In this document: one piece after another, positions 38,451-51,000 of the stretch
How the letters are laid out: every line of letters starts with the position of its first letter
Position numbering within the stretch: position 1 is the stretch's first letter
Assembly: GCF_047675955.1 (NCBI RefSeq)
Contig: NW_027327625.1
Location: forward strand, 281,972-345,971
DNA from: Chlorocebus sabaeus
Lineage: Eukaryota > Chordata > Mammalia > Primates > Cercopithecidae
Length of the DNA stretch: 64,000 bases
Direction: 5' to 3'
Notes under the pieces: generated by a model
The model's database searches: none
What the model was told of the DNA's origin: nothing
What the model saw: the letters and a program-made list of their open reading frames with translations, nothing else
Made by a program: the position numbers and the translations under genes

Positions 38451-40690
38451 GCAGTTTCGCAGAAAGCTTCTTTCCAGTTTTGAACGGAAGATATTTCCTT
38501 TTTCACCATAGCCCTCTACGGGCTTCCAAATATCCCTTTGCCAATTCAATAAGAACAGCTTTAGCGAAAGGCTTCTTGAAGGGAGAGATGTAACTCTGTG
38601 AGATGAATTAACAGAACACAGAGCAGTTTCTCAGAAAGCTTCTTTCCAGTTTTGAACGGAAGATATTTCCTTTTTCACCATAGCAATCTAGGGGCTTCCA
38701 AATATCCCTTTGCCAATTCCACAAGAACAGCCTTAGCGAAAGACTTCTTGAAGGGAAAGATGTAACTCTGTGAGAGGAATTAACAGAACACAGAGCAGTT
38801 TCTCAGAAAGCATCTTTCCAGTTTTGAACGGAAGATATTTCCTTTTTCACCATAGCCCTCTATGGGCTTCCAAATATCCCTTTGCCAATTCCACAAGAAG
38901 AGCCTTAGCGAAAGGCTTCTTGAAGGGAATGATGTAACTCTGTGAGATGAATTAACAGAACACAGAGCAGTTTCTCAGAAAGCTTCTTTCCAGTTTTGAA
39001 CGGAAGATATTTCCTTTTTCACCATAGCCCTCTATGGGCTTCCAAATATCCCTTTGCCAATTCCACAAGAACAGCCTTAGCGAAAGGCTTCATGAAGGGA
39101 AAGATGTAACTCTGTGAGATGAATTTACAGAACACAGAACAGTTTCTCAGAAAGCTTCTTTCCAGTTTTGAACGGAAGATATTTCCTTTTTCACCATAGC
39201 CCTCTAGGGGCTTCCAAATATCCCTTTGCCAATTCCACAAGAACAGCCTTAGCGAAAGGCTTCTTGAAGGGAAAGATGTAACTCTGTGAGATGAATTAAC
39301 AGAACACAGAGCAGTTTCTCAGAAAGCTTCTTTCCAGTTTAGAACCGAAGATATTTCCTTTTTCACCATAGCCCTCTATGGGCTTCCAAATATCCCTTTG
39401 CCAATTCCACAAGAACAGCCTTACCGAAAGGCTTCTTGAAGGGAAAGATGTAACTCTATGAGATGAATTAACAGAACACAGAGCAGTTTCTCAGAAAGCT
39501 TCTTTCCAGTTTTGAACGGAAGATATTTCCTTTTTCACCATAGCCCTCTATGGGCTTCCAAATATCCCTTTGCCAATTCCACAAGAACAGCCTTAGCGAA
39601 AGGCTGCTTGAAGGGAAAGATGTAACTCTGTGAGATGAATTAACAGAACACAGAGCAGTTTCTCAGAAAGCTTCTTTCCAGTTTTGAACGGAAGATATTT
39701 CCTTTTTCACCATAGCCCTCTATGGGCTTCCAAATATCCCTTTGCCAATTCCACAAGAACAGCCTTAGCGAAAGGCTTCTTGAAGGGAAAGAAGTAACTC
39801 TGTGAGATGAATTAACAGAACACAGAGCAGTTTCTCAGAAAGCTTCTTTCCAGTTTTGAACGGAAGATATTTCCTTTTTCAACATAGCCCTCTATGGGCT
39901 TCCAAATATCCTTTTGCCAATTCCACAAGAACAGCCTTAGAGAAAGGCTTCTTGAAGGGAAAGATGTAACTCTGTGAGATGAATTAACAGAACACAGAGC
40001 AGTTTCTCAGAAAGATTCTTTCCAGTTTTGAACGGAAGATATTTCCTTTTTCACCATAGCCCTCTATGGGCTTCCAAATATCCCTTTGCCAATTCCACAA
40101 GAACAGCCTTAGCGAAAGGCTTCTAGAAGGGAAAGATGTAACTCTGTGAGATGAATTAACAGAACACAGAGTAGTTTCTCAGAAAGCTTCTTTCCAGTTT
40201 TGCACGGAAGATATTTCCTTTTTCAACATAGCCCTCTAGGGGCTTCCAAATATCCCTTTGCCAATTCCACAAGAACAGCCTTAGCGAAAGGCTTCTTGAA
40301 GGGAAAGATGTAACTCTGTGAGATTAATTTACAGAACACAGAGCAGTTGCTCAGAAAGCTTCTTTCCAGTTTTGAACGGAAGATATTTCCTTTTTCACCA
40401 TAGCCCTCTATGGGCTTCCAAATATCCCTTTGCCAATTCCACAAGAACAGCCTTAGCGAAAGGCTTCTTGAAGGGAAAGATGTAACTCTGTGAGATGAAT
40501 TAACAGAACACAGAGCAGTTTCTCAGAAAGCTTCTTTCCAGTTTTGAACGGAAGATACTTCCTTTTTCACCATAGCCCTCAATGGGCTTCCAAACATTCC
40601 TTTGCCAATTACCACAATAACAGCCTTAGCGAAAGGCTTCTTGAAGGGAAAGATGTAACTCTGTGAGATGAATTAACAGAACACAGAGCA
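38451..40690. repeat. 13-monomer tandem duplication, copy 1
   Basis: The first ~1.72 kb of this interval recurs from 40691 at an offset of 2237 bp (13 monomers plus one base, the extra base being the insertion at 40607-40621). Markers in order are TTTCGCAGAAAGC (38455), ATTCAATAAGAACAGC (38544), GGGAGAGATG (38581), GCAATCTAGGGG (38686), GAGAGGAATTAAC (38773), GAAGAGCC (38897), CTTCATGAAGG (39089), CTCTAGGGG (39202), AGAACCGAAG (39340), CTCTATGAGATG (39455), GGCTGCTTG (39602), GAAGTAACTC (39791), AAAGATTC (40012) and TTCTAGAAGG (40121). Homology is lost near 40.17 kb (GAGTAGTTTC, then TTTTGCACGG). Confidence 0.82.
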
Positions 40691-42430
40691 GTTTCGCAGA
40701 AAGCTTCTTTCCAGTTTTGAACGGAAGATATTTCCTTTTTCACCATAGCCCTCTACGGGCTTCCAAATATCCCTTTGCCAATTCAATAAGAACAGCTTTA
40801 GCGAAAGGCTTCTTGAAGGGAGAGATGTAACTCTGTGAGATGAATTAACAGAACACAGAGCAGTTTCTCAGAAAGCTTCTTTCCAGTTTTGAACGGAAGA
40901 TATTTCCTTTTTCACCATAGCAATCTAGGGGCTTCCAAATATCCCTTTGCCAATTCCACAAGAACAGCCTTAGCGAAAGACTTCTTGAAGGGAAAGATGT
41001 AACTCTGTGAGAGGAATTAACAGAACACAGAGCAGTTTCTCAGAAAGCATCTTTCCAGTTTTGAACGGAAGATATTTCCTTTTTCACCATAGCCCTCTAT
41101 GGGCTTCCAAATATCCCTTTGCCAATTCCACAAGAAGAGCCTTAGCGAAAGGCTTCTTGAAGGGAATGATGTAACTCTGTGAGATGAATTAACAGAACAC
41201 AGAGCAGTTTCTCAGAAAGCTTCTTTCCAGTTTTGAACGGAAGATATTTCCTTTTTCACCATAGCCCTCTATGGGCTTCCAAATATCCCTTTGCCAATTC
41301 CACAAGAACAGCCTTAGCGAAAGGCTTCATGAAGGGAAAGATGTAACTCTGTGAGATGAATTTACAGAACACAGAACAGTTTCTCAGAAAGCTTCTTTCC
41401 AGTTTTGAACGGAAGATATTTCCTTTTTCACCATAGCCCTCTAGGGGCTTCCAAATATCCCTTTGCCAATTCCACAAGAACAGCCTTAGCGAAAGGCTTC
41501 TTGAAGGGAAAGATGTAACTCTGTGAGATGAATTAACAGAACACAGAGCAGTTTCTCAGAAAGCTTCTTTCCAGTTTAGAACCGAAGATATTTCCTTTTT
41601 CACCATAGCCCTCTATGGGCTTCCAAATATCCCTTTGCCAATTCCACAAGAACAGCCTTACCGAAAGGCTTCTTGAAGGGAAAGATGTAACTCTATGAGA
41701 TGAATTAACAGAACACAGAGCAGTTTCTCAGAAAGCTTCTTTCCAGTTTTGAACGGAAGATATTTCCTTTTTCACCATAGCCCTCTATGGGCTTCCAAAT
41801 ATCCCTTTGCCAATTCCACAAGAACAGCCTTAGCGAAAGGCTGCTTGAAGGGAAAGATGTAACTCTGTGAGATGAATTAACAGAACACAGAGCAGTTTCT
41901 CAGAAAGCTTCTTTCCAGTTTTGAACGGAAGATATTTCCTTTTTCACCATAGCCCTCTATGGGCTTCCAAATATCCCTTTGCCAATTCCACAAGAACAGC
42001 CTTAGCGAAAGGCTTCTTGAAGGGAAAGAAGTAACTCTGTGAGATGAATTAACAGAACACAGAGCAGTTTCTCAGAAAGCTTCTTTCCAGTTTTGAACGG
42101 AAGATATTTCCTTTTTCAACATAGCCCTCTATGGGCTTCCAAATATCCTTTTGCCAATTCCACAAGAACAGCCTTAGAGAAAGGCTTCTTGAAGGGAAAG
42201 ATGTAACTCTGTGAGATGAATTAACAGAACACAGAGCAGTTTCTCAGAAAGATTCTTTCCAGTTTTGAACGGAAGATATTTCCTTTTTCACCATAGCCCT
42301 CTATGGGCTTCCAAATATCCCTTTGCCAATTCCACAAGAACAGCCTTAGCGAAAGGCTTCTAGAAGGGAAAGATGTAACTCTGTGAGATGAATTAACAGA
42401 ACACAGAGCAGTTTCTCAGAAAGCTTCTTT
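40691..42430. repeat. 13-monomer tandem duplication, copy 2
   Basis: Repeats 38454-40170 with no difference I could find at any of the marker positions compared. After the homology ends, the monomers at 42.46-42.85 kb follow the 25.09-25.5 kb arrangement (offset 17372) instead. A third, partial relative of this segment is at 57.03-57.70 kb (offset 16340), which has the private change CTACGAGC near 57095. Confidence 0.8.
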
Positions 42431-44290
42431 CCAGTTTTGAACGGAAGATATTTCCTTTTTCACCATAGCCCTCTATGGGCTTCAAAATATCCCTTTGCCA
42501 ATTCCACAAGAACAGCCTTAGCGAAAGGCTTCTTGAAGGGAAAGGTGTAACTCTGTGAGATGAATTTACAGAACACAGAACAGTTTCTCAGAAAGCTTCT
42601 TTCCAGTTTTGAACGGAAGATATTTCCTTTTTCACCATAGCCCTCTATGGGCTTCCAAATATCCCTTTGCCAATTCCACAAGAACAGCCTTAGCGAAAGG
42701 CTTCTTGAAGGGAAAGATGTAACTCTGTGAGATGAATTAACAGAACACAGAGCAGTTTCTCAGAAAGCTTCTTTCCAGTTTAGAACCGAAGATATTTCCT
42801 TTTTCACCATAGCCCTCTAGGGGCTTCCAAATATCCCTTTGCCAATTCCACAAGAACAGCCTTAGCGAAAGGCTTCTTGAAGGGAAAGATGTAACTCTGT
42901 GAGATGAATTAACAGAACACAGAGCAGTTTCTCAGAAAGCTTCTTTCCAGTTTTGAACGGAAGATATTTCCTTTTTCACCATAGCCCTCTATGGGCTTCC
43001 AAATATACCTTTGCCAATTCCACAAGAACAGCCTTAGCTAAAGGCTTCTTGAAGGGAAAGATGTAACTCTGTGAGATGAATTAACGGAACACGGAGCAGT
43101 TTCTCAGAAAGCTTGTTTGCAGTTTTGAACGGAAGATATTTCCTTTTTCACCATAGCCCTCTATGGGCTTCCAAATATCCCTTTGCCAATTCCACAAGAA
43201 CAGCCTTAGCGAAAGGCTTCTTGAAGGGAAAGATGTAACTCTGTGAGATGAATTAACAGAACACAGAGCAGTTTCTCAGAAAGCTTCTTTCCAGTTTTGA
43301 ACGGAAGATATTTCCTTTTTCAACATAGCCCTCTATGGGCTTCCAAATATCCCTTTGCCAATTCCACAAGAACAGCCTTAGCGAAAGGCTTCTTGAAGGG
43401 AAATATGTAACTCTGTGAGATGAATTAACAGAACACGGAGCAGTTTCTCAGAAAGCTTCTTTCCAGTTTTGAACGGAAGATATTTCCTTTTTCAACATAG
43501 CCCTCTATGGGCTTCCAAATATCCCTTTGCCAATTCCACAAGAACAGCCTTAGCTAAAGGCTTCTTGAAGGGAAAGATGTAACTCTGTGAGATGAATTAA
43601 CAGAACACAGAGCAGTTTCTCAGAAAGCTTCTTTCCAGTTTAGAACCGAAGATATTTCCTTTTTCACCATAGCCCTCTAGGGGCTTCCAAATATCCCTTT
43701 GCCAATTCCACAAGAACAGCCTTAGCGAAAGGCTTCTTGAAGGGAATGATGTAACTCTGTGAGATGAATTAACAGAACACAGAGCAGTTTCTCAGAAAGC
43801 TTCTTTCCAGTTTTGAACGGAAGATATTTCCTTTTTCAACATAGCCCTCTATGGGCTTCCAAATATCCTTTTGCCAATTCCACAAGAACAGCCTTAGAGA
43901 AAGGCTTCTTGAAGGGAACGATGTAACTCTGTGAGATGAATTAACAGAACACAGAGCAGTTTCTCAGAAAGCTTCTTTCCAGTTTTGAACGGAAGATATT
44001 TCCTTTTTCACCATAGCCCTCTATGGGCTTCCAAATATCCCTTTGCCAATTCCACAAGAACAGCCTTAGCGAAAGGCTTCTTAAAGGGAAAGATGTAACT
44101 CTGTGAGATGAATTTACAGAACATAGAACAGTTTCTCAGAAAGCTTCTTTCCAGTTTTGAACGGAAGATATTTCCTTTTTCACCATAGCCATCTATGGGC
44201 TTCCAAATATCCCTTTGCCAATTCCACAAGAACAGCCTTAGCGAAAGGTTTCTTAAAGGGAAAGATGTAACTCTGTGAGATGAATTAACA
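42431..44290. repeat. Mosaic alphoid stretch related to 25-26 kb and 1.2 kb
   Basis: Eleven monomers with no single collinear partner. The stretch at 42.46-42.86 kb follows 25.09-25.49 kb. The part at 43.0-43.2 kb carries AATATACC, GCTAAAGG and CTTGTTTGCAG, as near 1.2-1.35 kb. The part at 43.64-44.25 kb follows 25.4-26.0 kb (AGAACCGAAG, GGGAATGATG, CAACATAG with TCCTTTTGCC, CTTAAAGGG). A private change is TTAACGGAAC near 43083. It reads as a patchwork of pieces of the large unit, with no unique DNA. Confidence 0.65.
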
Positions 44291-46010
44291 GAACACGGAG
44301 AAGTTTCTCAGAAAGCTTCTTTCCAGTTTTCAACGGAAGATATTTCCTTTTTCACCATAGCCCTGTACGGGCTTCCAAATATCCCTTTGCCAATTCCACA
44401 AGAACAGCCTTAGCGAAAGGCTTCTTGAAGGGAAAGATGTAACTCTGTGAGATGAATTTACAGAACATAGAAGAGTTTCTCAGAAAGCTTCTTTCCAGTT
44501 TTGAACGGAAGATATTTCCTTTTTCACCATAGCCCTCTATGGGCTTCCAAATATCCCTTTGCCAATTCCAGAAGAACAGCCTTAGCGAAAGGCTTCTTGA
44601 AGGGAAAGATGTAACTCTGTGAGATGAATTAACAGAACACAGAGCAGTTTCTCAGAAAGCTTCTTTCCAGTTTTGAACGGAAGATATTTCCTTTTTCACC
44701 ATAGCCCTCTATGGGCTTCCAAATATCCCTTTTCCAATTGCACAAGAACAGCCTTAGCGAAAGGCTTCTTGAAGGGAAAGATGTAACTCTGTGAGATGAA
44801 TTAACAGAACACAGAGCAGTTTCTCAGAAAGCTTCTTTCCAGTTTTGAACGGAAGATATTTCCTTTTTCACCATAGCCCTCTATGGGCATCTAAATATCC
44901 CTTTGCCAATTCCACAAGAACAGCCTTAGCGAAAGGCTTCTTGAAGGGAAAGATGTAACTCTGTGAGATGAATTAACAGAACACAGAGCAATTTCTCAGA
45001 AAGATTCTTTCCAGTTTTGAACGGAAGATATTTCGTTTTTCACCATAGCCCTCTATGGGCTTCCAAATATCCCTTTGCCAATTCCACAAGAACAGCCTTA
45101 CCGAAAGGCTTCTTGAAGGGAAAGATGTAACTCTGTGAGATGAATTAACAGAACACAGAGCAGTTTCTCAGAAAGCTTCTTTCCAGTTTTGAACGTAAGA
45201 TATTTCTTTTTTCACCATAGCCCTCTATGGGCTTCCAAATATCCCTTTGCCAATTCCACAAGAACAGCCTTAGCGAAAGGCTTCTTGAAGGGAAAGATGT
45301 AACTCTGTGAGATGAATTAACAGAACACAGAGCAGTTTCTCAGAAAGCTTCTTTCCAGTTTTGAACGGAAGATATTTCCTTTTTCAACATAGCCCTCTAT
45401 GGGCTTCCCAATATCCTTTTGCCAATTCCACAAGAACAGCCTTAGCGAAAGGCTTCTTGAAGGGAAAGATGTAACTCTGTGAGACGAATTAACAGAACAC
45501 AGAGCAGTTTCTCAGAAAGCTTCTTTCCAGTTTTGAACGGAAGATATTTCGTTTTTCACCATACCCCTCTATGGGCTTCCAAATATCCCTTTGCCAATTC
45601 CACAAGAACAACCTTAGCGAAAGGCTTCTTGAAGGGAAAGATGTAACTCTGTGAGATGAATTAACAGAACACGGAGCAGTTTCTCAGAAAGCTTCTTTCC
45701 AGTTTTGAACGGAAGATATTTCCTTTTTCACCATAGCCCTCTATGGGCTTCCAAATATCGCTTTGCCAATTCCACAAGAACAGCCTTAGCGAAAGGCTTC
45801 TTGAAGGGAAAGATGTAACTCTGTGAGATGAATTAACAGAACACAGAGCAGTTTCTCAGAAAGCTTCTTTCCAGTTTTGAACGGAAGCTCTTTCCTTTTT
45901 CACCATAGCCCTCCACGGGCTTCCAAATATCCCTTTGCCAATTCCACAAGAACAGCCTTAGCGAAAGGCTTCTTGAAGGGAAAGATGTAACTCTGTGAGA
46001 TGAATTAACA
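44291..46010. repeat. Second 13-14-monomer duplication, copy 1
   Basis: Ten monomers matching 46527-48420. The offset is 2236 bp (13 monomers) at the start, as at CCCTGTACGG (44361/46597). It is 2408 bp (14 monomers) from about 45.4 kb onward, as at GATATTTCGT (45543/47951) and at GAAGCTCTTTCC with CCCTCCACGGG (45886/48294). Markers include CACGGAGAAG (44294), GGGCATCTAAAT (44886), GCAATTTCTCAGAAAGATTC (44989), TTACCGAAAGG (45100) and GAGACGAATTAAC (45482). Homology ends near 46010, where the divergent cassette begins. Confidence 0.78.
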
Positions 46011-46526
46011 GAAAACAGAGCAGTTTCTCAGAAAGCATCTTTCCAGTTTTGAACGGAAGATATGTTATTTTTCACCATAGCCCTCTATGGGCTTCCAAAT
46101 ATCCCTTTGCCAATTCAACAAGAACAGCCTTAGCGAAAGGCTTCTTGAAGGGAATGATGTAACTCTGTGAGATGAATTAAGAGAACACAGAGCAATTTCT
46201 CACAAAGCTTCCTTCCAGTTTTGAACGGAAGATATTTCCTTTTTCACCATGGCCCTCTATGGGCTTCCAAATATCCCTTTGCCAATTCAACAAGAACAGC
46301 CTTACCGAAAGGCTTCTTGAAGGTAAAGATGTAACTCTGTGAGATGAATTAACAGAACACAGAGCAGTTTCTCAGAAAGCTTCTTTCCAGTTTTGAACGG
46401 AAGATATTTCCTTTTTCACCGTAGCCCTCTATGGGCTTCCAAATATCCCTTTGCCAATTCCACAAGAACAGCCTTAGCGAAAGGGTTCTTGAAGGGAAAG
46501 ATGTAACTCTGTGAGATGAATTAACA
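46011..46526. repeat. Three-monomer divergent cassette, copy 2 of 3
   Basis: The same ordered rare variants as at 37.38-37.91 kb (GATATGTTATTTTTC near 46060, GCAATTTCTCACAAAGCTTCC near 46192, CACCATGGCCC near 46246, GAAGGTAAAG near 46319, CACCGTAGCCC near 46417, GAAAGGGTTC near 46480). It lies between the two members of the 44.3/46.5-kb duplication. Private differences are TTAAGAGAAC (46178) and CTCACAAAG (46200). Confidence 0.78.
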
Positions 46527-48080
46527 GAACACGGAGAAGTTTCTCAGAAAGCTTCTTTCCAGTTTTCAACGGAAGATATTTCCTTTTTCACCATAGCCCT
46601 GTACGGGCTTCCAAATATCCCTTTGCCAATTCCACAAGAACAGCCTTAGCGAAAGGCTTCTTGAAGGGAAAGATGTAACTCTGTGAGATGAATTTACAGA
46701 ACATAGAAGAGTTTCTCAGAAAGCATCTTTCCAGTTTTGAACGGAAGATATTTCCTTTTTCACCATAGCCCTCTATGGGCTTCCAAATATCCCTTTGCCA
46801 ATTCCACAAGAACAGCCTTAGCGAAAGGCTTCTTGAAGGGAAAGATGTAACTCTGTGAGATGAATTAACAGAACACAGAGCAGTTTCTCAGAAAGCTTCT
46901 TTCCAGTTTTGAACGGAAGATATTTCCTTTTTCACCATAGCCCTCTATGGGCTTCCAAATATCCCTTTTCCAATTGCACAAGAACAGCCTTAGCGAAAGG
47001 CTTCTTGAAGGGAAAGATGTAACTCTGTGAGATGAATTAACAGAACACAGAGCAGTTTCTCAGAGAGCTTCTTTCCAGTTTTGAACGGAAGATATTTCCT
47101 TTTTCACCATAGCCCTCTATGGGCATCTAAATATCCCTTTGCCAATTCCACAAGAACAGCCTTAGCGAAAGGCTTCTTGAAGGGAAAGATGTAACTCTGT
47201 GAGATGAATTAACAGAACACAGAGCAATTTCTCAGAAAGATTCTTTCCAGTTTTGAACGGAAGATATTTCGTTTTTCACCATAGCCCTCTATGGGCTTCC
47301 AAATATCCCTTTTCCAATTCCACAAGAACAGCCTTACCGAAAGGCTTCTTGAAGGGAAAGATGTAACTCTGTGAGATGAATTAACAGAACACAGAGCAGT
47401 TTCTCAGAAAGCTTCTTTCCAATTTTGAACGGAAGATATTTCTTTTTTCACCATAGCCCTCTATGGGCTTCCAAATATCCCTTTGCCAATTCCACAAGAA
47501 CAGCCTTAGCGAAAGGCTTCTTGAAGGGAAAGATGTAACTCTGTGAGATGAATTACCAGAGCACAGAGCAGTTTCTCAGAAAGCTTCTTTCCAGTTTTGA
47601 ACGGAAGATATTTCCTTTTTCACCATAGCCATCTATTGGCTTCCAAATATCCCTTTGCCAATTCCACAAGAAGAGCCTTAGCGAAAGGCTTCTTGAAGGG
47701 AAAGATGTAACTCTGTGAGATGAATTAATAGAACACAGAGCAGTTTCTCAGAAAGCTTCTTTCCAGTTTTGAACGGAAGATATTTCCTTTTTCAACATAG
47801 CCCTCTATGGGCTTCCCAATATCCTTTTGCCAATTCCACAAGAACAGCCTTAGCGAAAGGCTTCTTGAAGGGAAAGATGTAACTCTGTGAGACGAATTAA
47901 CAGAACACAGAGCAGTTTCTCAGAAAGCTTCTTTCCAGTTTTGAACGGAAGATATTTCGTTTTTCACCATACCCCTCTATGGGCTTCCAAATATCCCTTT
48001 GCCAATTCCACAAGAACAACCTTAGCGAAAGGCTTCTTGAAGGGAAAGATGTAACTCTGTGAGATGAATTAACAGAACAC
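46527..48080. repeat. Second 13-14-monomer duplication, copy 2 (one extra monomer)
   Basis: Collinear with 44291-45.7 kb but with one additional monomer near 47.54-47.71 kb. That monomer carries GAATTACCAGAGCACAG, CCATCTATTGGC and AGAAGAGCC, and none of these appear in copy 1. The following monomer has the private TTAATAGAAC (47725). Other private changes are CAGAGAGC near 47062, CCCTTTTCCAATTCC near 47308 and CCAATTTTGAAC near 47420. Confidence 0.75.
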
Positions 48081-51000
48081 GGAGCAGTTTCTCAGAAAGC
48101 TTCTTTCCAGTTTTGAACGGAAGATATTTCCTTTTTCACCATAGCCCTCTATGGGCTTCCAAATATCCCTTTGCCAATTCCACAAGAACAGCCTTAGCGA
48201 AAGGCTTCTTGAAGGGAAAGATGTAACTCTGTGAGATGAATTAACAGAACACAGAGCAGTTTCTCAGAAAGCTTCTTTCCAGTTTTGAACGGAAGCTCTT
48301 TCCTTTTTCACCATAGCCCTCCACGGGCTTCCAAATATCCCTTTGCCAATTCCACAAGAACAGCCTTAGCGAAAGGCTTCTTGAAGGGAAAGATGTAACT
48401 CTGTGAGATGAATTAACAGAACACAGAGCAGTTTCTCAGAAAGCTTCTTTCCAGTTTTAAACGGAAGTTATTTCCTTTTTCACCATAGCCCTCTATGGGC
48501 TTCCAAATATCCCTTTGCCAATTCCACAAGAACAGCCTTAGCGAAAGGCTTCTTGAAGGGAAAGATGTAACTCTGTGAGATGAATTAACAGAACACGGAG
48601 CAGTTTCTCACAAAGCTTGTTTCCAGTTTTGAATGGAAGATATTTCCTTTTTCAACATAGCCCTCTATGGGCTTCCAAATATCCCTTTGCCAATTGCACA
48701 AGAACAGCCTTAGCGAAAGGCTTCTTGAAGGGAAAGATGTAACTCTGTGAGATGAATTAACAGAACACTGAGCAGTTTCTCAGAAAGCTTCTTACCAGTT
48801 TTGAACGGAAGATATTTCCTTTTTCACCATAGCCCTCTATGGGCTTCCAAATATCTCTTTGCCAATTCCACAAGAACAGCCTTAGCGAAAGGCTTCTTGA
48901 AGGGAAAGATGTAACTCTGTGAGATGAATTAACAGAACACAGAGCAGTTTCTCAGAAAGCTTCTTTCCAGTTTTGAACGGAAGATATTTCGTTTTTCACC
49001 ATACCCCTCTAAGGGCTTCCAAATATCCCTTTGCCAATTCCACAAGAACAGCCTTAGCGAAAGGCTTCTTGAAGGGAAAGATGTAACTCTGTGAGATGAA
49101 TTAACAGAACACAGAGCAGTTTCTCAGAAAGCTTCTTTCCAGTTTTGAACGGAAGATATTTCCTTTTTCACCTTAGCCCTCTGTGGGCTTCCAAATATCC
49201 CTTTGCCAATTCCACAAGAACAGCCTTAGCGAAATGCTTCTTGAAGGGAAAGATGTAACTCTGTGAGATGAATTAACAGAACACAGAGCAGTTTCTCAGA
49301 AAGCTTCTTTCCAGTTTTGAACGGAAGATATTTCCTTTTTCACCATAGCCCTCTATGGGCTTCCAAATATCCCTTTGCCAATTCCACAAGAACAGCCTTA
49401 GCGAAAGGCTTCTTGAAGGGAAAGATGTAACGCTGTGAGATGAATTAACAGAACACAGAGCAGTTTCTCAGAAAGCTTCTTTCCAGTTTTGAACGGAAGA
49501 TATTTCCTTTTTCACCATAGCCCTCTGTGGGCTTCCAAATATCCCTTTGCCAATTCCAGAAGAACAGCCTTAGCGAAAGGCTTCTTGAAGGGAAAGATGG
49601 AACTCTGTGAGATGAATTAACAGAAAACAGAGCAGTTTCTCAGAAAGCATCTTTCCAGTTTTGAACGGAAGATATGTTATTTTTCACCATAGCCCTCCAT
49701 GGGCTTCCAAATATCCCTTTGCCAATTCCACAAGAACAGCCTTAGCGAAAGACTTCTTGAAGGGAAAGATGTAACTCTGTGAGATGAATTAACAGAACAC
49801 AGAGCAGTTTCTCAGAAAGCTTCTTTCCAGTTTTGAACGGAAGATATTTCCTTTTTCACCATAGCCCTCTATGGGCTTCCAAATATCCCTTTGCCAATTC
49901 CCCAAGAACAGCCTTAGCGAAAGGCTTCTTGAAGGGAAAGATGTAACTCTGTGAGATGAATTAACAGAACACAGAGCAGTTTCTCAGAAAGCTTCTTTCC
50001 AGTTTAGAACGGTAGATATTTCCTTTTTCACCATAGCCCTCTATGGGCTTCCAAATATCCCATTGCCAATTCCACAAGAACAGCCTTAGCGAAAGGCTTC
50101 TTGAAGGGAAAGATGTAACTCTGTGAGATGAATTAACAGAACACAGAGCAGTTTCTCAGAAAGCTTTTTCCAGTTTTGAACGGAAGATATTTCCTTTTTC
50201 ACCATAGCCCACTATGGGCTTCCAAATATCCCTTTGCCAATTCCACAAGAACAGCCTTAGCGAAAGGCTTCTTGAAGGGAAAGATGTAATTCTCTGAGAT
50301 GAATTTACAGAACATAGAACAGTTTCTCAGAAGGCTTCTTTCCAGTTTTGAACGGAAGATATTTCCTTTTTCACCATAGCCATCTATGGGCTTCCAAATA
50401 ACCCTTTGCCAATTCCACAAGAACAGCCTTAGCGAAAGGCTTCTTGAAGGGAAAGATGTAACTCTGTGAGATGAATTAACAGAACACGGAAAAGTTTCTC
50501 AGAAAGCTTCTTTCCAGTTTTCAACGGAAGATATTTCCTTTTTCACCATAGCCCTCTATGGGCTTCCAAATATCCCTTTGCCAATTCCACAAGAAGAGCC
50601 TTAGCGAAAGGGTTCTTGAAGGGAAAGATGTAACTCTGTGAGATGAATTAACAGAACACAGAGCAGTTTCTCAGAAAGCTTCTTTCCAGTTTTGAACGGA
50701 AGATATTTCCTTTTTCACCATAGCCCTGTATGGGCTTCCAAATATAACTTTGCCAATTCCACAAGAACAGCCTTAGCGAAAGGCTTCTTGAAGTGAATGA
50801 TGTAACTCTGTGAGATGAATTTACAGAACATAGAAGAGTTTCTCAGAAAGCTTCTTTGCAGTTTTGAACGGAAGATATTTCCTTTTTCACCATAGCCCTC
50901 TATGCGCTTCCAAATATCCCTTTGCCAATTCCAGAAGAACAACCTTAGCGAAAGGCTTCTTGAAGGGAAAGATGTAACTCTGTGAGATGAATTAACAGAA

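Noticed and set aside
45540..45560. TTTCGTTTTTCACC variants as CENP-B boxes (also 45.03, 47.27, 47.95, 48.99 and 58.62 kb)
   Set aside because: TTCG is followed on the plus strand by a T-run with no CGGG at the required distance, and the minus strand has CGAA in place of CGGG. Only about five of nine core positions match, no better than the consensus monomer.
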